Counted from the first letter of the stretch, positions 33,458-43,521 are shown. The stretch: DNA of 64,000 bases from DASRAP01 sp964503275 (GCA_964503275.1 CAZCZO010000001.1:174113-238112); one strand, 5' to 3'. The notes: generated from the sequence alone by a model not told the origin. A program made the numbers and translations.

Positions 33458-34855
33458 CTACTGCGCGATCTTCTTCGTCTGCTGCTTGATCTTCTCCAGG
33501 TACTTCTCGAAGAAGTACTTCTGGATGTCCATCATGTCGATCTCGCGGCCCTGGATGTAGCTCTGCTCGATGTTCGACGTCATGTCGAGCGGCGTGCCTG
33601 TCGTGATCATCAGCGTCGCTTCCTTGCCGACCTCCAAGGACCCGACCTTGTCGGCCACGCCCATGAACTTCGCCGCATTGATGGTCACGGACTTCAGCGC
33701 TTCTTCCTCGGGCAGACCGAAGGCCACGGCGACGCCGGCCTCCCAGGGCAGCCGATAGCTGTACAGAGCGCCCGAGCCCCCCGCGATGGCGAACTGCACC
33801 CCCGCCTCGTGCAGACGGGCCGGCGAGGTGTACGCGCCGTCGTAGCCGTCATAGCTGCGCGGCGGCGCCGACATCGTCTCGGTGAGGATCACCGGCACCT
33901 GCTCGGCCTTGAGCCGCGCCGCGACATGGATCGCATCGCGCCCGCCGCGGATCACCAGCTTGAGGCCCTCGGCCTTGGCCCAGGTGATGGCGTCGTTGAT
34001 CTGCGCGACGCCGTTGGCGGCGACGATGACCGGGATGTCGCCATTGAGGGCGGGGACCATCGCGGCCAGGCGCGAGTCGGTGCGGAACGGCTGCCCGGCC
34101 TTCATCGCCTCGCGGTAGGCGCGCGCCTCGCCAAAGAAGTCCTTGATCTCCTGCACCTGCTCGGCGTAGGTCTTGGGCGGCGGACCTCCCGCTGCGCCAC
34201 CACGCCCGCCGCCACCGCCGCCACCACCACGGCCCGTGCGCACCGTGGGATCCGGCCAGTTCACATTCAGCGCGGCCGCGCCCTTCATCGACATCTCCTC
34301 CCAGGTCCAGCCTTCGAGCGACATTGCCGAGCTGAGGCCCGAGATCACGCCACCTTCAGGCGTGCTGAACGCGACGAGCACGCCCGCCGAGCGCGTGGTG
34401 CCGATGTGTCGGCTCTCCGCATTCACCGCGACCTCGGCGCGCACGTTCGGGTTGAAGTCGCCGAGCTCAGTGATGTCATTCGAGACATCGACCGAGCCGA
34501 TCTCGGCGATGCCCACCGAGCTGTAGGCGTCGATGAGGCCCGGATAGATGTGCTTGCCGGTCACATCGACCACGCGGGCACCGGGCGGCACGGTGACGTT
34601 GGTGCCGATCGCGGTGATCTTTCCGCGGTCCATCACGATGCTGCCGTTCTGGATCACGCCGTTCGTGACCGTGTGGATGGTCGCACCGCGCAGCACGACG
34701 GGGCGGTCCTGCGGCGGCACCGGCCGTGTGACCTGCGCGTGCAGCGCCGGTGCGGCGATGAGCAGTGCACGCGCCGCCCACGTCGCCAAGCGGGGCAGCG
34801 CGGTGGGGCGGGGGAACGTCACGGACATCGTTGCGGTCTCGGTCGAGGTGGTCAT
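33458..34855 (-). CDS. amidohydrolase-like protein lacking metal ligands
   Basis: The 465-residue exported protein (signal peptide ending in APALHAQ) has the amidohydrolase layout: a beta-sandwich start (LRGATIHTVTNGVIQNGSIV), IYPGLIDAYSSVG where active enzymes have a HxH motif, and SLEVGKEATLMITTGTPLDM at the end. The HxH is AYS, and later ligand positions also look lost: VAANGV, IRGGRD and IAGGSG stand where the C-terminal domain of the neighbour protein has SSHGY, LQHGVE and HSDDSE. It is therefore probably inactive as a hydrolase, maybe a structural partner of the upstream double amidohydrolase, to which it is coupled by TGATG. A Gly run (RGGGGGGGGRGG) forms a loop. Confidence 0.78.
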   Translation of the reverse strand: MTTSTETATMSVTFPRPTALPRLATWAARALLIAAPALHAQVTRPVPPQDRPVVLRGATIHTVTNGVIQNGSIVMDRGKITAIGTNVTVPPGARVVDVTGKHIYPGLIDAYSSVGIAEIGSVDVSNDITELGDFNPNVRAEVAVNAESRHIGTTRSAGVLVAFSTPEGGVISGLSSAMSLEGWTWEEMSMKGAAALNVNWPDPTVRTGRGGGGGGGGRGGAAGGPPPKTYAEQVQEIKDFFGEARAYREAMKAGQPFRTDSRLAAMVPALNGDIPVIVAANGVAQINDAITWAKAEGLKLVIRGGRDAIHVAARLKAEQVPVILTETMSAPPRSYDGYDGAYTSPARLHEAGVQFAIAGGSGALYSYRLPWEAGVAVAFGLPEEEALKSVTINAAKFMGVADKVGSLEVGKEATLMITTGTPLDMTSNIEQSYIQGREIDMMDIQKYFFEKYLEKIKQQTKKIAQ

Positions 34856-37800
34856 CACTTGTCCTCCGGAGCACGGCCGCGCGCGGGGGCGGCGCCCCCG
34901 GCGTTCTCGGGCCCACTCGCGGCGAGCACGGCCTGGATGAGCTGCGCCCGCTGCCGTGTGATGTCGGCCCGCAGCGCGGCGTCCTCCTCGAGCGAGAAGT
35001 AGCGGCGACCGTCCACCCAGGTCTGCTCGGCCTTGGTGAACTGCGAGAGCGGGTTGCCGTTCCAGATCACGAAGTCGGCATCCTTGCCGGCCTCGAGCGA
35101 ACCGACCATGTGGTCGATGGCCACGGCCTTCGCCGCCTGGTTCGTGACGGTGGACAGCGCCTGCACTTCGTCCACCCCGGAGCGCAGCAGCTTGCCGGCC
35201 TCCCAGTTCATGCGCGTGGAGATCTCGCTGTCGTCGGAATGCAGCGAGGTCACCACCCCGGCCTCCATCAGCAGACGCGCGTTGTACGACGTCGCGTCGT
35301 AGGACTCGAGCTTGAACGCGCCCCAGTCGCTCCACACCACGGCGGCCACGCCCGACGCCTTGAGCTCGCTGGCGATCTTGTACGCCTCGACCCCGTGCTG
35401 CAGCGTCTGCACCCGGAAGCCGAATTCCTCCGCCAGCCGCACGAGGGCCAGGAACTCGTCGGCGCGATAGCCGTGCGAGCTCACAAGCAGCTTTTGGTCG
35501 AGGATATCGAGGATCGCTTCCATGCGCAGGTCGCGGCGCGGCGGGATGCCGCGCTTGTCGGAGGTCTCCCAGCGCTGCCACTCCTTGCGGTAGTCCTGCG
35601 CGGCGAGGAAGTGGTCGCGGATGATCTCCTGCACGCCCATGCGCGTGTTGGGGTAGCGCGTGGGGGTGCGCTTGGGATTCTCGCCCAGCGCGAACTTCAC
35701 GGTGCGCGGCGCGTTGGCGAGCTTGAACTCGTCGGGCAGGGCGCCCCAGCGGTTCTTCACGAACACGTTCTCGCCGCCGATGGGGTTGGCCGAACCGTGC
35801 TTGACCATCTGCGTGGTGAGGCCGCCGGCGAGCTGGCGGTACATCCAGATGTTGTTCAGCGTGAGCACGTCGCCCATGCGCACCTCGGGCACGATGGCGA
35901 AGCCGCTCTCGTTCACGGCGCTGACGCCGGTGTGCGTGTGCGGATCGATGAGCCCTGGCGTCACATGCTTGCCCGTGCCGTCGATGATCACCGCGCCGAC
36001 GGGCGCCGCGAGGTTGCGACCCACCTGCACGACCTTGCCCGCGCGCACGAGCAGGTCGGCGTTCTCGAGCCGACCCTGTGCGCCTTGCGTCCACACGGTG
36101 GCGTTGCGCACCAGCACCACGGCCGGCTGCTCGGGCGGCGCGCTGCGCCCGTACTCCATGGACGGACGGATGAACGGCAGATCGATCTGCGGGACCCGCA
36201 TCGCCACCGCGCCGCGCGCGGCACCCTCGAAGGGCTCGGTGCGCGTGCCGCGGAACTTGGGATCCGCGCCGTTGGGCAGTGAGGTCCAGCCGAAGAACTC
36301 GTCGCCGGTGACCGAACCTGCGAGGAGCACGCGCCCCTCGTAGCCCAGCGGTTCGCCGTCGAAGGTCACTTCCAGCCGCCCCGTCTCGGCGGTGATGCGC
36401 GCGGACGTGAGCTGGATGGGCCGACGTCCCTCACGCTCGATGCTGCCACGAATGCGGTTGAGCGGTCCCTCGAGCCGCAGCGTCGCGGGGAAGCCGCCGG
36501 GATCGTCGGAGGCGATGACCCAGGTGCCGCGCGGGTCGATCTGCGGCGGGCGCGTCACGCCATAGCGCGTGCCCTGCACCCACACATCGCGCACGGCGGC
36601 CTCTTCCTTGAAGAGGTCCCCGTCGGCGATCACGAGATTGGCCACCTTGCCCACGGCGATCGTGCCGTGCGTACGCTCGATGCCCAGCCACGTGGCTGGC
36701 GTGGTGGTCAGCGCGGCCAGCGCTTTGTCGGGCGCGAGACCACGCGCCACCGCGATGCGCAGGTTGGGCAGGAACTGCGTGAGGGTCGAGAGGCCGTCGC
36801 TGGTGATCGCGAAGGGCACGTTGGCCGCCGCGAGCTGCGCCGGATTCGTCGGCGCGAGGTACCAGTGCCGCAGCTGCCCCAGCGTGACATTGAGCGCCGC
36901 TTCCGGGTCGTCGACCGTCGGTGCGTCCGGGAAGTTGATGGGGATGATCAGCGGCTGCGTGCGGCCCTTGAGCACATCGACCAACCGGTACTCCTGCCCG
37001 TTGCCGCGGAACCACGGCGTGAGCTTGTACTCGGCGGCCATGCTGAACGCGCGCAGATATTCTTCCTCGCTGCCGGTCTCGAAGAGCACCGGCTGGCGAC
37101 CCTGCACTGGCGCGGCCAGCGCCGCGAGGGCCTCGCTGGTCTCGGGCGGCAGGACGGCGCGACCGCTGCGTTCGTACGCGGCCTGTGCGCGGATGTACCA
37201 CTCGGCGTCCATCCAGGTCTGCTTCATGAGCGCGATGGTGCCCATGGCCGAGTTGGGGTAGGAGCCGCCCAACTGGAAGGAGCGCTGGAAGCCGACGGAC
37301 TGCGCGATGTCGGGCCGGAGCACCCGTTCCCGCACACCCGCGTCGCCCAGGTTCACGACGGAGGCCGTGCCGCGGAAGATGCCCTGCTTGGGTACGGCGA
37401 GCGCGGTGCCGAAGCCCAGCGAGCGCAGTGCGGCACGGCGGGCCGGGTCGTCCTTGAGGTTCGACGTGGTGCTGTACCACGCACGCACCTGGGGATTCCA
37501 ATGGGTGGGGCCGACGTCTCCACCAGCGGGCACCGCGTCCATGCCGAGATCGGCGTGGGCGTCGATGAAGCCGGGGTAGATGGTCTGGCCGGCGAGCTCC
37601 CAGACCCGCGCGCCGGCGGGTGGGCGCAGCCCGGCGCCGACCGCGGTGATGAGGCCGTCGCGGATGACCACGGTGGCGTTCTCGAGCACCTGCCCGGGCG
37701 CGGTGACCACGCGGGCACCCACGAGGGCATGGTAGCCCGAGGTGTTGTCGCGTAGCCCGGTGACCGGTTCGGTGCGGCTGGACTGCTGGGCCTCGGACGT

Positions 37801-37863
37801 CGCTGCCAGCACGACGCTGGACAACAGGAAGCCGAGACCTCTGAGGGACGGTACGACTCTCAC
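34855..37863 (-). CDS. exported double amidohydrolase (two fused domains)
   Basis: The 1002-residue protein has a signal peptide (GLGFLLSSVVLAATSEAQ) and two amidohydrolase domains. The N-terminal one (about 45-490) has IYPGFIDAHADLG with HxD, and later ligand positions are changed (FRGNGQ), so it may be inactive. The C-terminal one (about 590-960) has GLIDPHTHTG, LVSSHGYRADEF, LQHGVEAYK and SLHSDDSE, the full metal site of imidazolonepropionase-like enzymes. It should cleave cyclic amide or peptide-like bonds in the periplasm; the substrate is unknown. The GTG at 37863 is chosen for its CGGAG site and signal peptide. It is the first gene of the pair, divergent from the glycan operon. Confidence 0.85.
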   Translation of the reverse strand: MRVVPSLRGLGFLLSSVVLAATSEAQQSSRTEPVTGLRDNTSGYHALVGARVVTAPGQVLENATVVIRDGLITAVGAGLRPPAGARVWELAGQTIYPGFIDAHADLGMDAVPAGGDVGPTHWNPQVRAWYSTTSNLKDDPARRAALRSLGFGTALAVPKQGIFRGTASVVNLGDAGVRERVLRPDIAQSVGFQRSFQLGGSYPNSAMGTIALMKQTWMDAEWYIRAQAAYERSGRAVLPPETSEALAALAAPVQGRQPVLFETGSEEEYLRAFSMAAEYKLTPWFRGNGQEYRLVDVLKGRTQPLIIPINFPDAPTVDDPEAALNVTLGQLRHWYLAPTNPAQLAAANVPFAITSDGLSTLTQFLPNLRIAVARGLAPDKALAALTTTPATWLGIERTHGTIAVGKVANLVIADGDLFKEEAAVRDVWVQGTRYGVTRPPQIDPRGTWVIASDDPGGFPATLRLEGPLNRIRGSIEREGRRPIQLTSARITAETGRLEVTFDGEPLGYEGRVLLAGSVTGDEFFGWTSLPNGADPKFRGTRTEPFEGAARGAVAMRVPQIDLPFIRPSMEYGRSAPPEQPAVVLVRNATVWTQGAQGRLENADLLVRAGKVVQVGRNLAAPVGAVIIDGTGKHVTPGLIDPHTHTGVSAVNESGFAIVPEVRMGDVLTLNNIWMYRQLAGGLTTQMVKHGSANPIGGENVFVKNRWGALPDEFKLANAPRTVKFALGENPKRTPTRYPNTRMGVQEIIRDHFLAAQDYRKEWQRWETSDKRGIPPRRDLRMEAILDILDQKLLVSSHGYRADEFLALVRLAEEFGFRVQTLQHGVEAYKIASELKASGVAAVVWSDWGAFKLESYDATSYNARLLMEAGVVTSLHSDDSEISTRMNWEAGKLLRSGVDEVQALSTVTNQAAKAVAIDHMVGSLEAGKDADFVIWNGNPLSQFTKAEQTWVDGRRYFSLEEDAALRADITRQRAQLIQAVLAASGPENAGGAAPARGRAPEDK

Positions 37864-38065
37864 AGAGGACTCCGGTCGGCACGACCCACGCGGCAGGGTG
37901 GTCGCAGCGGTGGAACGGGTGTGGCCAGGCGCCTGCATCGCCCGTGGGTCGCCCTCGGGGGGCGGACTGCATAAGCTACGTCCGGCACGGGGGGGCCGCT
38001 GGGGTGGGAGCCGCCCTCGGAGGACAGCAACGCACAGCGACGGGCAGATCGAACGCTGGCCCGTC

Positions 38066-38115
38066 TTGACAGCGCCGCCCCGGACCCACACTTTGTTTGA
38101 TGTCCGAACAAAGTA
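38066..38115 (+). promoter_or_regulatory. promoter and palindromic operator of the GH-barrel/GH3 operon
   Basis: TTGACA lies at 38066-38071. Starting 19 bp later, CTTTGTT...AACAAAG forms a 25-bp imperfect palindrome (38091-38115) over the expected -10 and start point. The same palindrome (18 of 25 positions identical, including both arms) overlaps the promoter at 50852-50876 at the other end of the locus. It is probably the operator of the ROK repressor encoded at 47675-48862. Confidence 0.7.
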
Positions 38116-38158
38116 GAACCAGGCCAACTCCTCTGCCACGCTCCGCCGTGGAGGCCAC

Positions 38159-41100
38159 ATGGGATCCGTCGCTCGCGCCGCCCTGCTCGCTCTTGTCGTC
38201 ACCGTAGCCCCCCTCGGCGATGCGCTCGCCCAGACCGCACTACCGGCGGTGCGGGTGGTGGGTGACAGCAGCGGGCACCGACTCCTCGTGGACGGCCGCC
38301 CCGTGTTCGTGAAGGGCGTCAACTGGGACTACTTCCCCGTCGGCACCAACTACGCGTTCTCGCTGTGGAGTCAGCCCGACGACATCGTGCAGGAGGCGCT
38401 GGACCGCGAGATGGGCCTCCTGCGGGTGATGGGGGTCAACGCCATCCGCGTGTACAACGGCATCCCGGCGCGCTGGGTGCGCTACATCTATGAGAAGCAC
38501 GGCATCTGGACGGTGCTCAATCACCCGCTCGGCCGCTATGGCCTGACGGTCGATGGCACGTGGATGCCGCTCACGGACTATTCGTCGCCACGCGTCCGGC
38601 AATTGATCCTCGACGAGGTCGCGGCCACGGTCGCCGAGTTCCGTGACACGCCGGGCGTCCTGTTCTGGTTGCTGGGCAACGAGAACAACTACGGATTGGA
38701 ATGGAAGTCCGCCGCCACCGAGAATCTGCCGGTGGGCGAGCGGCAGGCGGCCAAGGCGCGCTACCTGTACTCGCTGTTCGGCGAGGCGGTGCAGCGCATC
38801 AAGTCCATCGACGCGCGCCCCGTCGCGATGGCCAATGGTGATCTGCAGTACCTGGACATCATCGCGGACGAGGTCAAAGGCCTCGATATCTTCGGCTCGA
38901 ACGTGTATCGCGGGGCGTCGTTCCGCGACCTGTTCACGCGCGTGCGCGAGACGCTGAACGTGCCGGTGGTGTTCACGGAGTTCGGCGCGGATGCCTACAA
39001 CGCCAAGGACGAGCGCGAGGACCAGCGCACACAGGCGACCATCGTGCTCCAGCAGTGGGAGGAGATCTACGCGAACGCCGCCGGCAAGGGCCTCGCCGAC
39101 AACGCGATCGGGGGCCTGACCTTCCAGTGGAGCGACGGCTGGTGGAAGTACGGCCAGGAGTCGGGGCTCGATGTGCACGACGTGAACGCCTCGTGGGCGA
39201 ACGACGCGTACCCGGCCGACTTCGTGCGTGGACAGAACAACATGAACGAGGAGTGGTGGGGCATCATGGCCAAGGGACCGGCCAACTCGCGCTACCAGTT
39301 CGACCTCTTCCCACGTGCGGTCTTCTATGGACTGCAGCAGGCGTACCAGCTCGACCCCTACGAGGCCGGCGTCGATCGCACGATCATCGCGCGGCACTTC
39401 GCCCGCATCAACATCGCCGAGCTGGTCCTGCGGGCGCGGGCCGACAAGGCGGCCATGGGCGGCAGTGAGGTCGGCAAGGTGAGCGTGCGGGGCCTGCGCA
39501 TGGAGCTCTCGACCTATCAGACCGGTGGGAGCCGCGTGTCCACGCCGCGCGATGGCGGCGCCGTGTCCTCGAGCTACCCGGCCTTCCGCGGCTTCGACCG
39601 CATGGAGTCGTTCTTCACCGAGTTCGAGGCGCGGCCCACCGAGCGCCTCCGCGCCCGTGTGGCCTTCAACGTCCTCGGCTCGGTCGCCGAGAATCCCATC
39701 GACGAGATCTTCTACGAGAACCGCGGGCGCGCGCGCCTCGTGAACACCACGACGGGCGCCCAACTGCAGAACGACATCGAGCGGCTGCGTGTGTATCAGG
39801 CCAGTGTCACCTGGGACACCCCGGAGTTCCGGCTCGACGGCTTCCACCGCAGCGGGCACTATCACTGGGGTTACGAGGGCGACTTCTTCGGCATCTATCG
39901 CGAAGCCAACTACGGGCGCAACATCGACATCTACAACGGTGAGGCACCGATCGGCTTCGAGCTCACCGGCAAGCGCTCGTTCGACGGTCTGAAGCTCGCG
40001 GTCGGTCCCGAGCTGTGGTGGGGGGCGAATCCCGCGGCGCTGCTCAAGGTCGGACGCCAGGTGCGCAACGTGCGCCTGACGGGACTCTTCCAGGAGGACA
40101 TCGCGCGCAACAATCCGGCGGCGGCGCAGAGCTCCTTCGCGATCCCCATCCCCCAAGCCCGTCGTGCGACGCTGCATGCGTCCACCGAGATCCGTGGCTT
40201 CGGCGTCGAGCTGGGGGGCATCTGGGCCGGCGGATCCCGCATGGGCCAGAGCTTCCAGCTGGTCGAGGGTGGACCGGGCAACTACACGGTGCTGGAAGAT
40301 GAGATCAACGGGACCGACGCCTTGGGTGCCAAGGCCAAGGTCACCTACAGCAAGGGGCGCGTGAACTGGTATGCGCAGGCGGCGCAGATGGGATTGATCG
40401 CCGACGGCGGTCCGACCAGTGTGCAGACCTTCACCGGGTGGTCGCTGACGGACACGGGGCTCAGCAATCAGTGGAACATCATGTCGGGCTTCACGTTCAC
40501 GCAGGGCTCGTTGCAGATCGCCCCGAACGTGCTGTACCAGCAGCCGATCGTCGGGCCGATCCCCAACGACGCGCCCGCGCCGGCCCGCAAGCGCAACGTG
40601 ATCGACGATCCCTTCGCGGTGCGCGGGAACCGCGAGATGCTGGGCGCCGAGCTGCTGCTCACGTGGGACCCGACGCCGGCGACCTGGATGTACCAGTGGG
40701 ACAGCGACATGCGCGAGGACGCGAACTTCGCCGCGAGCCTCGGCTATGTGCACCGCAGCTTCGCGACCACGCAGGACGCGGCCATCGGCATCCTCGGCGA
40801 CGGACGCACGACGTTCGCGTTCCCCGGCGCCACGCCGGCGCGTGACCTGTGGGAGGCCCGGGCACGGGTCATCACTCGGCTGGGGGACCGCACGCGCATG
40901 ATCGTCAATGCGTACCGTGGGACCGCCGAGCCGAACGGCGACAACCAGCGCGTGGTGGACCGCGCGGGGGCCGATCTGCGATTGGTGCACCGGCAGGTCA
41001 AGGCGGTCGGCATGGTCAAGCTCAACGACTTCGGGCCCTTCGACTACCATCGCGACTTCAACCTGACCTTCCCGACGCAGTACTCGCTCGACCTCTCGTA

Positions 41101-41308
41101 TGCTCTGGCGCGCCCGCAGTGGTGGGACGTCCCCGAGACGAAGTTCGGGGTGCGTGGGACCCTGCGCTCGCTGGACCGGTATTCGCCGCGCTATTGCCCG
41201 ACGCAGACGCCGGATGCGCTGGGGAACGCGGTCTGTGACCCGCTGGCGCCCGGCTTCGCCGCCGGCCGCGAGTGGGAGATCCGCAGTTACTTGATCGTGG
41301 CGTGGTGA
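38159..41308 (+). CDS. glycoside hydrolase fused to a predicted outer-membrane barrel
   Basis: The 1049-residue protein has a signal peptide (ALLALVVTVAPLGDALAQ), a GH2/GH5-like TIM-barrel domain (about 35-430; FVKGVNWDYFP, LLGNENN with acid/base Glu175, VFTEFGADAY with nucleophile Glu274), and about 600 residues of alternating amphipathic strands. These strands end in SYLIVAW, an aromatic C-terminus as in outer-membrane barrels. The fusion suggests an enzyme held at the outer membrane, with a possible pore. It starts the plus-strand operon of the glycan locus, followed by two GH3 genes. Exact sugar linkage is unknown; the neighbouring GH16 and GH3 enzymes point to beta-glucans. A plain secreted enzyme with a beta-sandwich tail is the alternative. 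Confidence 0.75.
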   Translation: MGSVARAALLALVVTVAPLGDALAQTALPAVRVVGDSSGHRLLVDGRPVFVKGVNWDYFPVGTNYAFSLWSQPDDIVQEALDREMGLLRVMGVNAIRVYNGIPARWVRYIYEKHGIWTVLNHPLGRYGLTVDGTWMPLTDYSSPRVRQLILDEVAATVAEFRDTPGVLFWLLGNENNYGLEWKSAATENLPVGERQAAKARYLYSLFGEAVQRIKSIDARPVAMANGDLQYLDIIADEVKGLDIFGSNVYRGASFRDLFTRVRETLNVPVVFTEFGADAYNAKDEREDQRTQATIVLQQWEEIYANAAGKGLADNAIGGLTFQWSDGWWKYGQESGLDVHDVNASWANDAYPADFVRGQNNMNEEWWGIMAKGPANSRYQFDLFPRAVFYGLQQAYQLDPYEAGVDRTIIARHFARINIAELVLRARADKAAMGGSEVGKVSVRGLRMELSTYQTGGSRVSTPRDGGAVSSSYPAFRGFDRMESFFTEFEARPTERLRARVAFNVLGSVAENPIDEIFYENRGRARLVNTTTGAQLQNDIERLRVYQASVTWDTPEFRLDGFHRSGHYHWGYEGDFFGIYREANYGRNIDIYNGEAPIGFELTGKRSFDGLKLAVGPELWWGANPAALLKVGRQVRNVRLTGLFQEDIARNNPAAAQSSFAIPIPQARRATLHASTEIRGFGVELGGIWAGGSRMGQSFQLVEGGPGNYTVLEDEINGTDALGAKAKVTYSKGRVNWYAQAAQMGLIADGGPTSVQTFTGWSLTDTGLSNQWNIMSGFTFTQGSLQIAPNVLYQQPIVGPIPNDAPAPARKRNVIDDPFAVRGNREMLGAELLLTWDPTPATWMYQWDSDMREDANFAASLGYVHRSFATTQDAAIGILGDGRTTFAFPGATPARDLWEARARVITRLGDRTRMIVNAYRGTAEPNGDNQRVVDRAGADLRLVHRQVKAVGMVKLNDFGPFDYHRDFNLTFPTQYSLDLSYALARPQWWDVPETKFGVRGTLRSLDRYSPRYCPTQTPDALGNAVCDPLAPGFAAGREWEIRSYLIVAW

Positions 41309-41315
41309 GCCGCCG

Positions 41316-43514
41316 GTGCCGTTGACGATGCAGGACGGGACGATCGCCGCCCGCGCCCAGACGCTGTGCGCGCAGATGACGATCGAGGAGAAGGTCGGTC
41401 AGCTGCAGCTGCTGCAGGGGGGCGGACGCTGGGTGCCCGAGCACCTGCGCGACGCGATCCGCGCTGGTCGCGTGGGCGCGGTGCTCAATGAGGTCGATGT
41501 CGATGCGGTCAACGAGCTGCAGCGGATCGCCGTGCAGGAGAGTCGGCTGGGGATCCCGCTGTTGATCGGCCGCGACGTGATCCATGGCTTCAAGACCGTC
41601 TTCCCGATCCCGCTGGGACAGGCGGCCACCTGGGATCCCGCAATCGTGGAGCGCGGTGCCCGCATCGCGGCGCTCGAGGCCGCCCGGCACGGGGTGAACT
41701 GGACCTTCGCGCCCATGTTGGACATCGGCCGCGATCCCCGCTGGGGCCGTGTGGCCGAGGGCTATGGCGAGGACCCGTACCTCACCAGCGTGATGGGGGC
41801 CGCGGCCGTGCGCGGGTTCCAGGGCGAGCGACTCGAGGCGACCGGGAGCATCGCCGCCTGCGCGAAGCACTTCGCGGGCTACGGCGCCTCGGAGAGCGGA
41901 CGCGACTACAACAGCACGAACATCCCCGAGAACGAGCTGCGCAACGTACACTTGCCGCCGTTCAAGGCCGCGCTCGACGCGGGCTGCGCGACGATCATGA
42001 CGTCGTTCAGCGATCTCGATGGCATCCCCGCGACCGCCAATCAGTTCCTGCTGCGCCGCGTGTTGCGCGAGGAGTGGGGCTTCGACGGCGCCGTGGTGAG
42101 CGACTGGGAGTCGGTCCGTCAGCTCGCGGTCCATGGGCTCACGGCCGACGACCGCGGGTCGGCGTGCGAGGCGGCGCTGGCCGGCGTGGATATCGAGATG
42201 GCGAGCACGGCCTACGCGGAACACCTGGCCGCGCTGCTCCACGACGGCGACGTGCCGATGGACGTGCTCGACGCGATGGTCGTGAACATCCTCACGGTCA
42301 AGCTGCGGCTCGGTCTGTTCGAGCAGCCGTACACGGACCCCGAGGCGTTCCCCGCCGCCGGTGCCGCGGAACATCTCGAGGCCGCCTACGAGGCGGCGGT
42401 CGCGAGCGTCGTGCTGCTCAAGAATGCGCACGGAATGCTGCCGCTGCAGGAGTCGCATGTGTCGCGGCTGGCCGTGATCGGGCCCTTGGCCGACGACGCC
42501 CACGAGCAATTGGGCACCTGGATCTTCGATGGCGATGCCGCGCTGAGTGTGCCAGTGCTGCAGGCGTTGCGGTCGCAGGTGCCGGGCATCGACGTCGCGT
42601 ACGCCCGTGGACTGCCGACGACGCGCAGCCACGATCAGAGCGGGTTCGCCGAAGCGGTCGAGCTCGCCGAGCGCAGCGATGTGGTGCTGCTCGTGCTGGG
42701 CGAGGAGGCGATCCTCTCCGGCGAGGCCCATTGCCGGGCCGATATCACCTTGCCGGGTGCGCAGGAGGCGCTGATCGACGCTGTGGTCGCGACGGGGCGC
42801 CCGGTGGTGCTCGTCGTGATGGCGGGGCGCGCGCTGGCGCTCGAGACCGTGGTCCCGAAGGTGCACGCGCTGCTGTATGCCTGGCACCCCGGCTGCATGG
42901 GTGGCCCCGCGATCGCCGACCTGCTCGTCGGCCACGTGGCGCCGAGCGGCAAGCTACCGGTCACGCTGCCGCGCGTCACCGGCCAGATCCCCATCTACTA
43001 CGCGCACAAACGCACGGGGAAGCCGGCCACTCCCGAGACCATCGTGCGCATCGACGAGATCCCTGCACGGGCCACGCAGCTGTCGATCGGTAACACGTCG
43101 TTCCATCTCGACGTGCATCCCTCACCGCTGTTCCCGTTCGGGTTCGGGCTGTCGTACACCGCGTTCCGCTACGAGCATCTGACCCTGAGCCACGACACCA
43201 TGCAGCTTACCGACACGCTGATCGTGTCCGTGGACCTCAGCAACACGGGCGGCCGCAGCGCGACCGAGACGATCCAGCTGTACATCGGCGACCCGGTCGC
43301 CAGCACCACACGCCCGGTGCGCGAGCTCAAGGCCTTCCAGCGGGTGACGCTGGCGGCGGGCGAGCATCGCCGTGTCACCTTCGCCCTCGTGGCCGACGAT
43401 CTGGCCTTCGTGGGTCGCACGAATCAGCGCCGTGCCGAGCCCGGTCGCTTCGACCTCTGGGTCGGCGGCAGCAGTGCGCATTGCCTCCATCACGAATTCA
43501 CGCTGGTCGCGTGA
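41316..43514 (+). CDS. GH3 beta-glucosidase with C-terminal Fn3-like domain
   Basis: The 732-residue protein has the GH3 N-domain with nucleophile Asp263 (GAVVSDWES), the KHFAGYGASESGRDYN loop, the C-domain (VVLLKNAHGMLPL) and a closing Fn3-like domain (FPFGFGLSYTAFRYEHL), as in BglX-type enzymes. There is no signal peptide, so it should act in the cytoplasm on imported oligosaccharides. The GTG at 41316 is the first start after the previous stop (7 bp); the ATG at 41328 is also possible. Confidence 0.9.
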   Translation: MPLTMQDGTIAARAQTLCAQMTIEEKVGQLQLLQGGGRWVPEHLRDAIRAGRVGAVLNEVDVDAVNELQRIAVQESRLGIPLLIGRDVIHGFKTVFPIPLGQAATWDPAIVERGARIAALEAARHGVNWTFAPMLDIGRDPRWGRVAEGYGEDPYLTSVMGAAAVRGFQGERLEATGSIAACAKHFAGYGASESGRDYNSTNIPENELRNVHLPPFKAALDAGCATIMTSFSDLDGIPATANQFLLRRVLREEWGFDGAVVSDWESVRQLAVHGLTADDRGSACEAALAGVDIEMASTAYAEHLAALLHDGDVPMDVLDAMVVNILTVKLRLGLFEQPYTDPEAFPAAGAAEHLEAAYEAAVASVVLLKNAHGMLPLQESHVSRLAVIGPLADDAHEQLGTWIFDGDAALSVPVLQALRSQVPGIDVAYARGLPTTRSHDQSGFAEAVELAERSDVVLLVLGEEAILSGEAHCRADITLPGAQEALIDAVVATGRPVVLVVMAGRALALETVVPKVHALLYAWHPGCMGGPAIADLLVGHVAPSGKLPVTLPRVTGQIPIYYAHKRTGKPATPETIVRIDEIPARATQLSIGNTSFHLDVHPSPLFPFGFGLSYTAFRYEHLTLSHDTMQLTDTLIVSVDLSNTGGRSATETIQLYIGDPVASTTRPVRELKAFQRVTLAAGEHRRVTFALVADDLAFVGRTNQRRAEPGRFDLWVGGSSAHCLHHEFTLVA

Positions 43515-43521
43515 TCCCCCT

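Noticed and set aside
34195..34245. G/C-rich run resembling a hairpin or slippage tract inside the amidohydrolase gene
   Set aside because: It encodes a Gly-rich loop and the frame is intact across it; a similar run occurs in the metalloprotease near 6110-6135.
38240..41050. 936-codon open frame antisense to the GH-barrel gene
   Set aside because: Same shadow effect; the plus-strand protein has a signal peptide, catalytic motifs and barrel strands.
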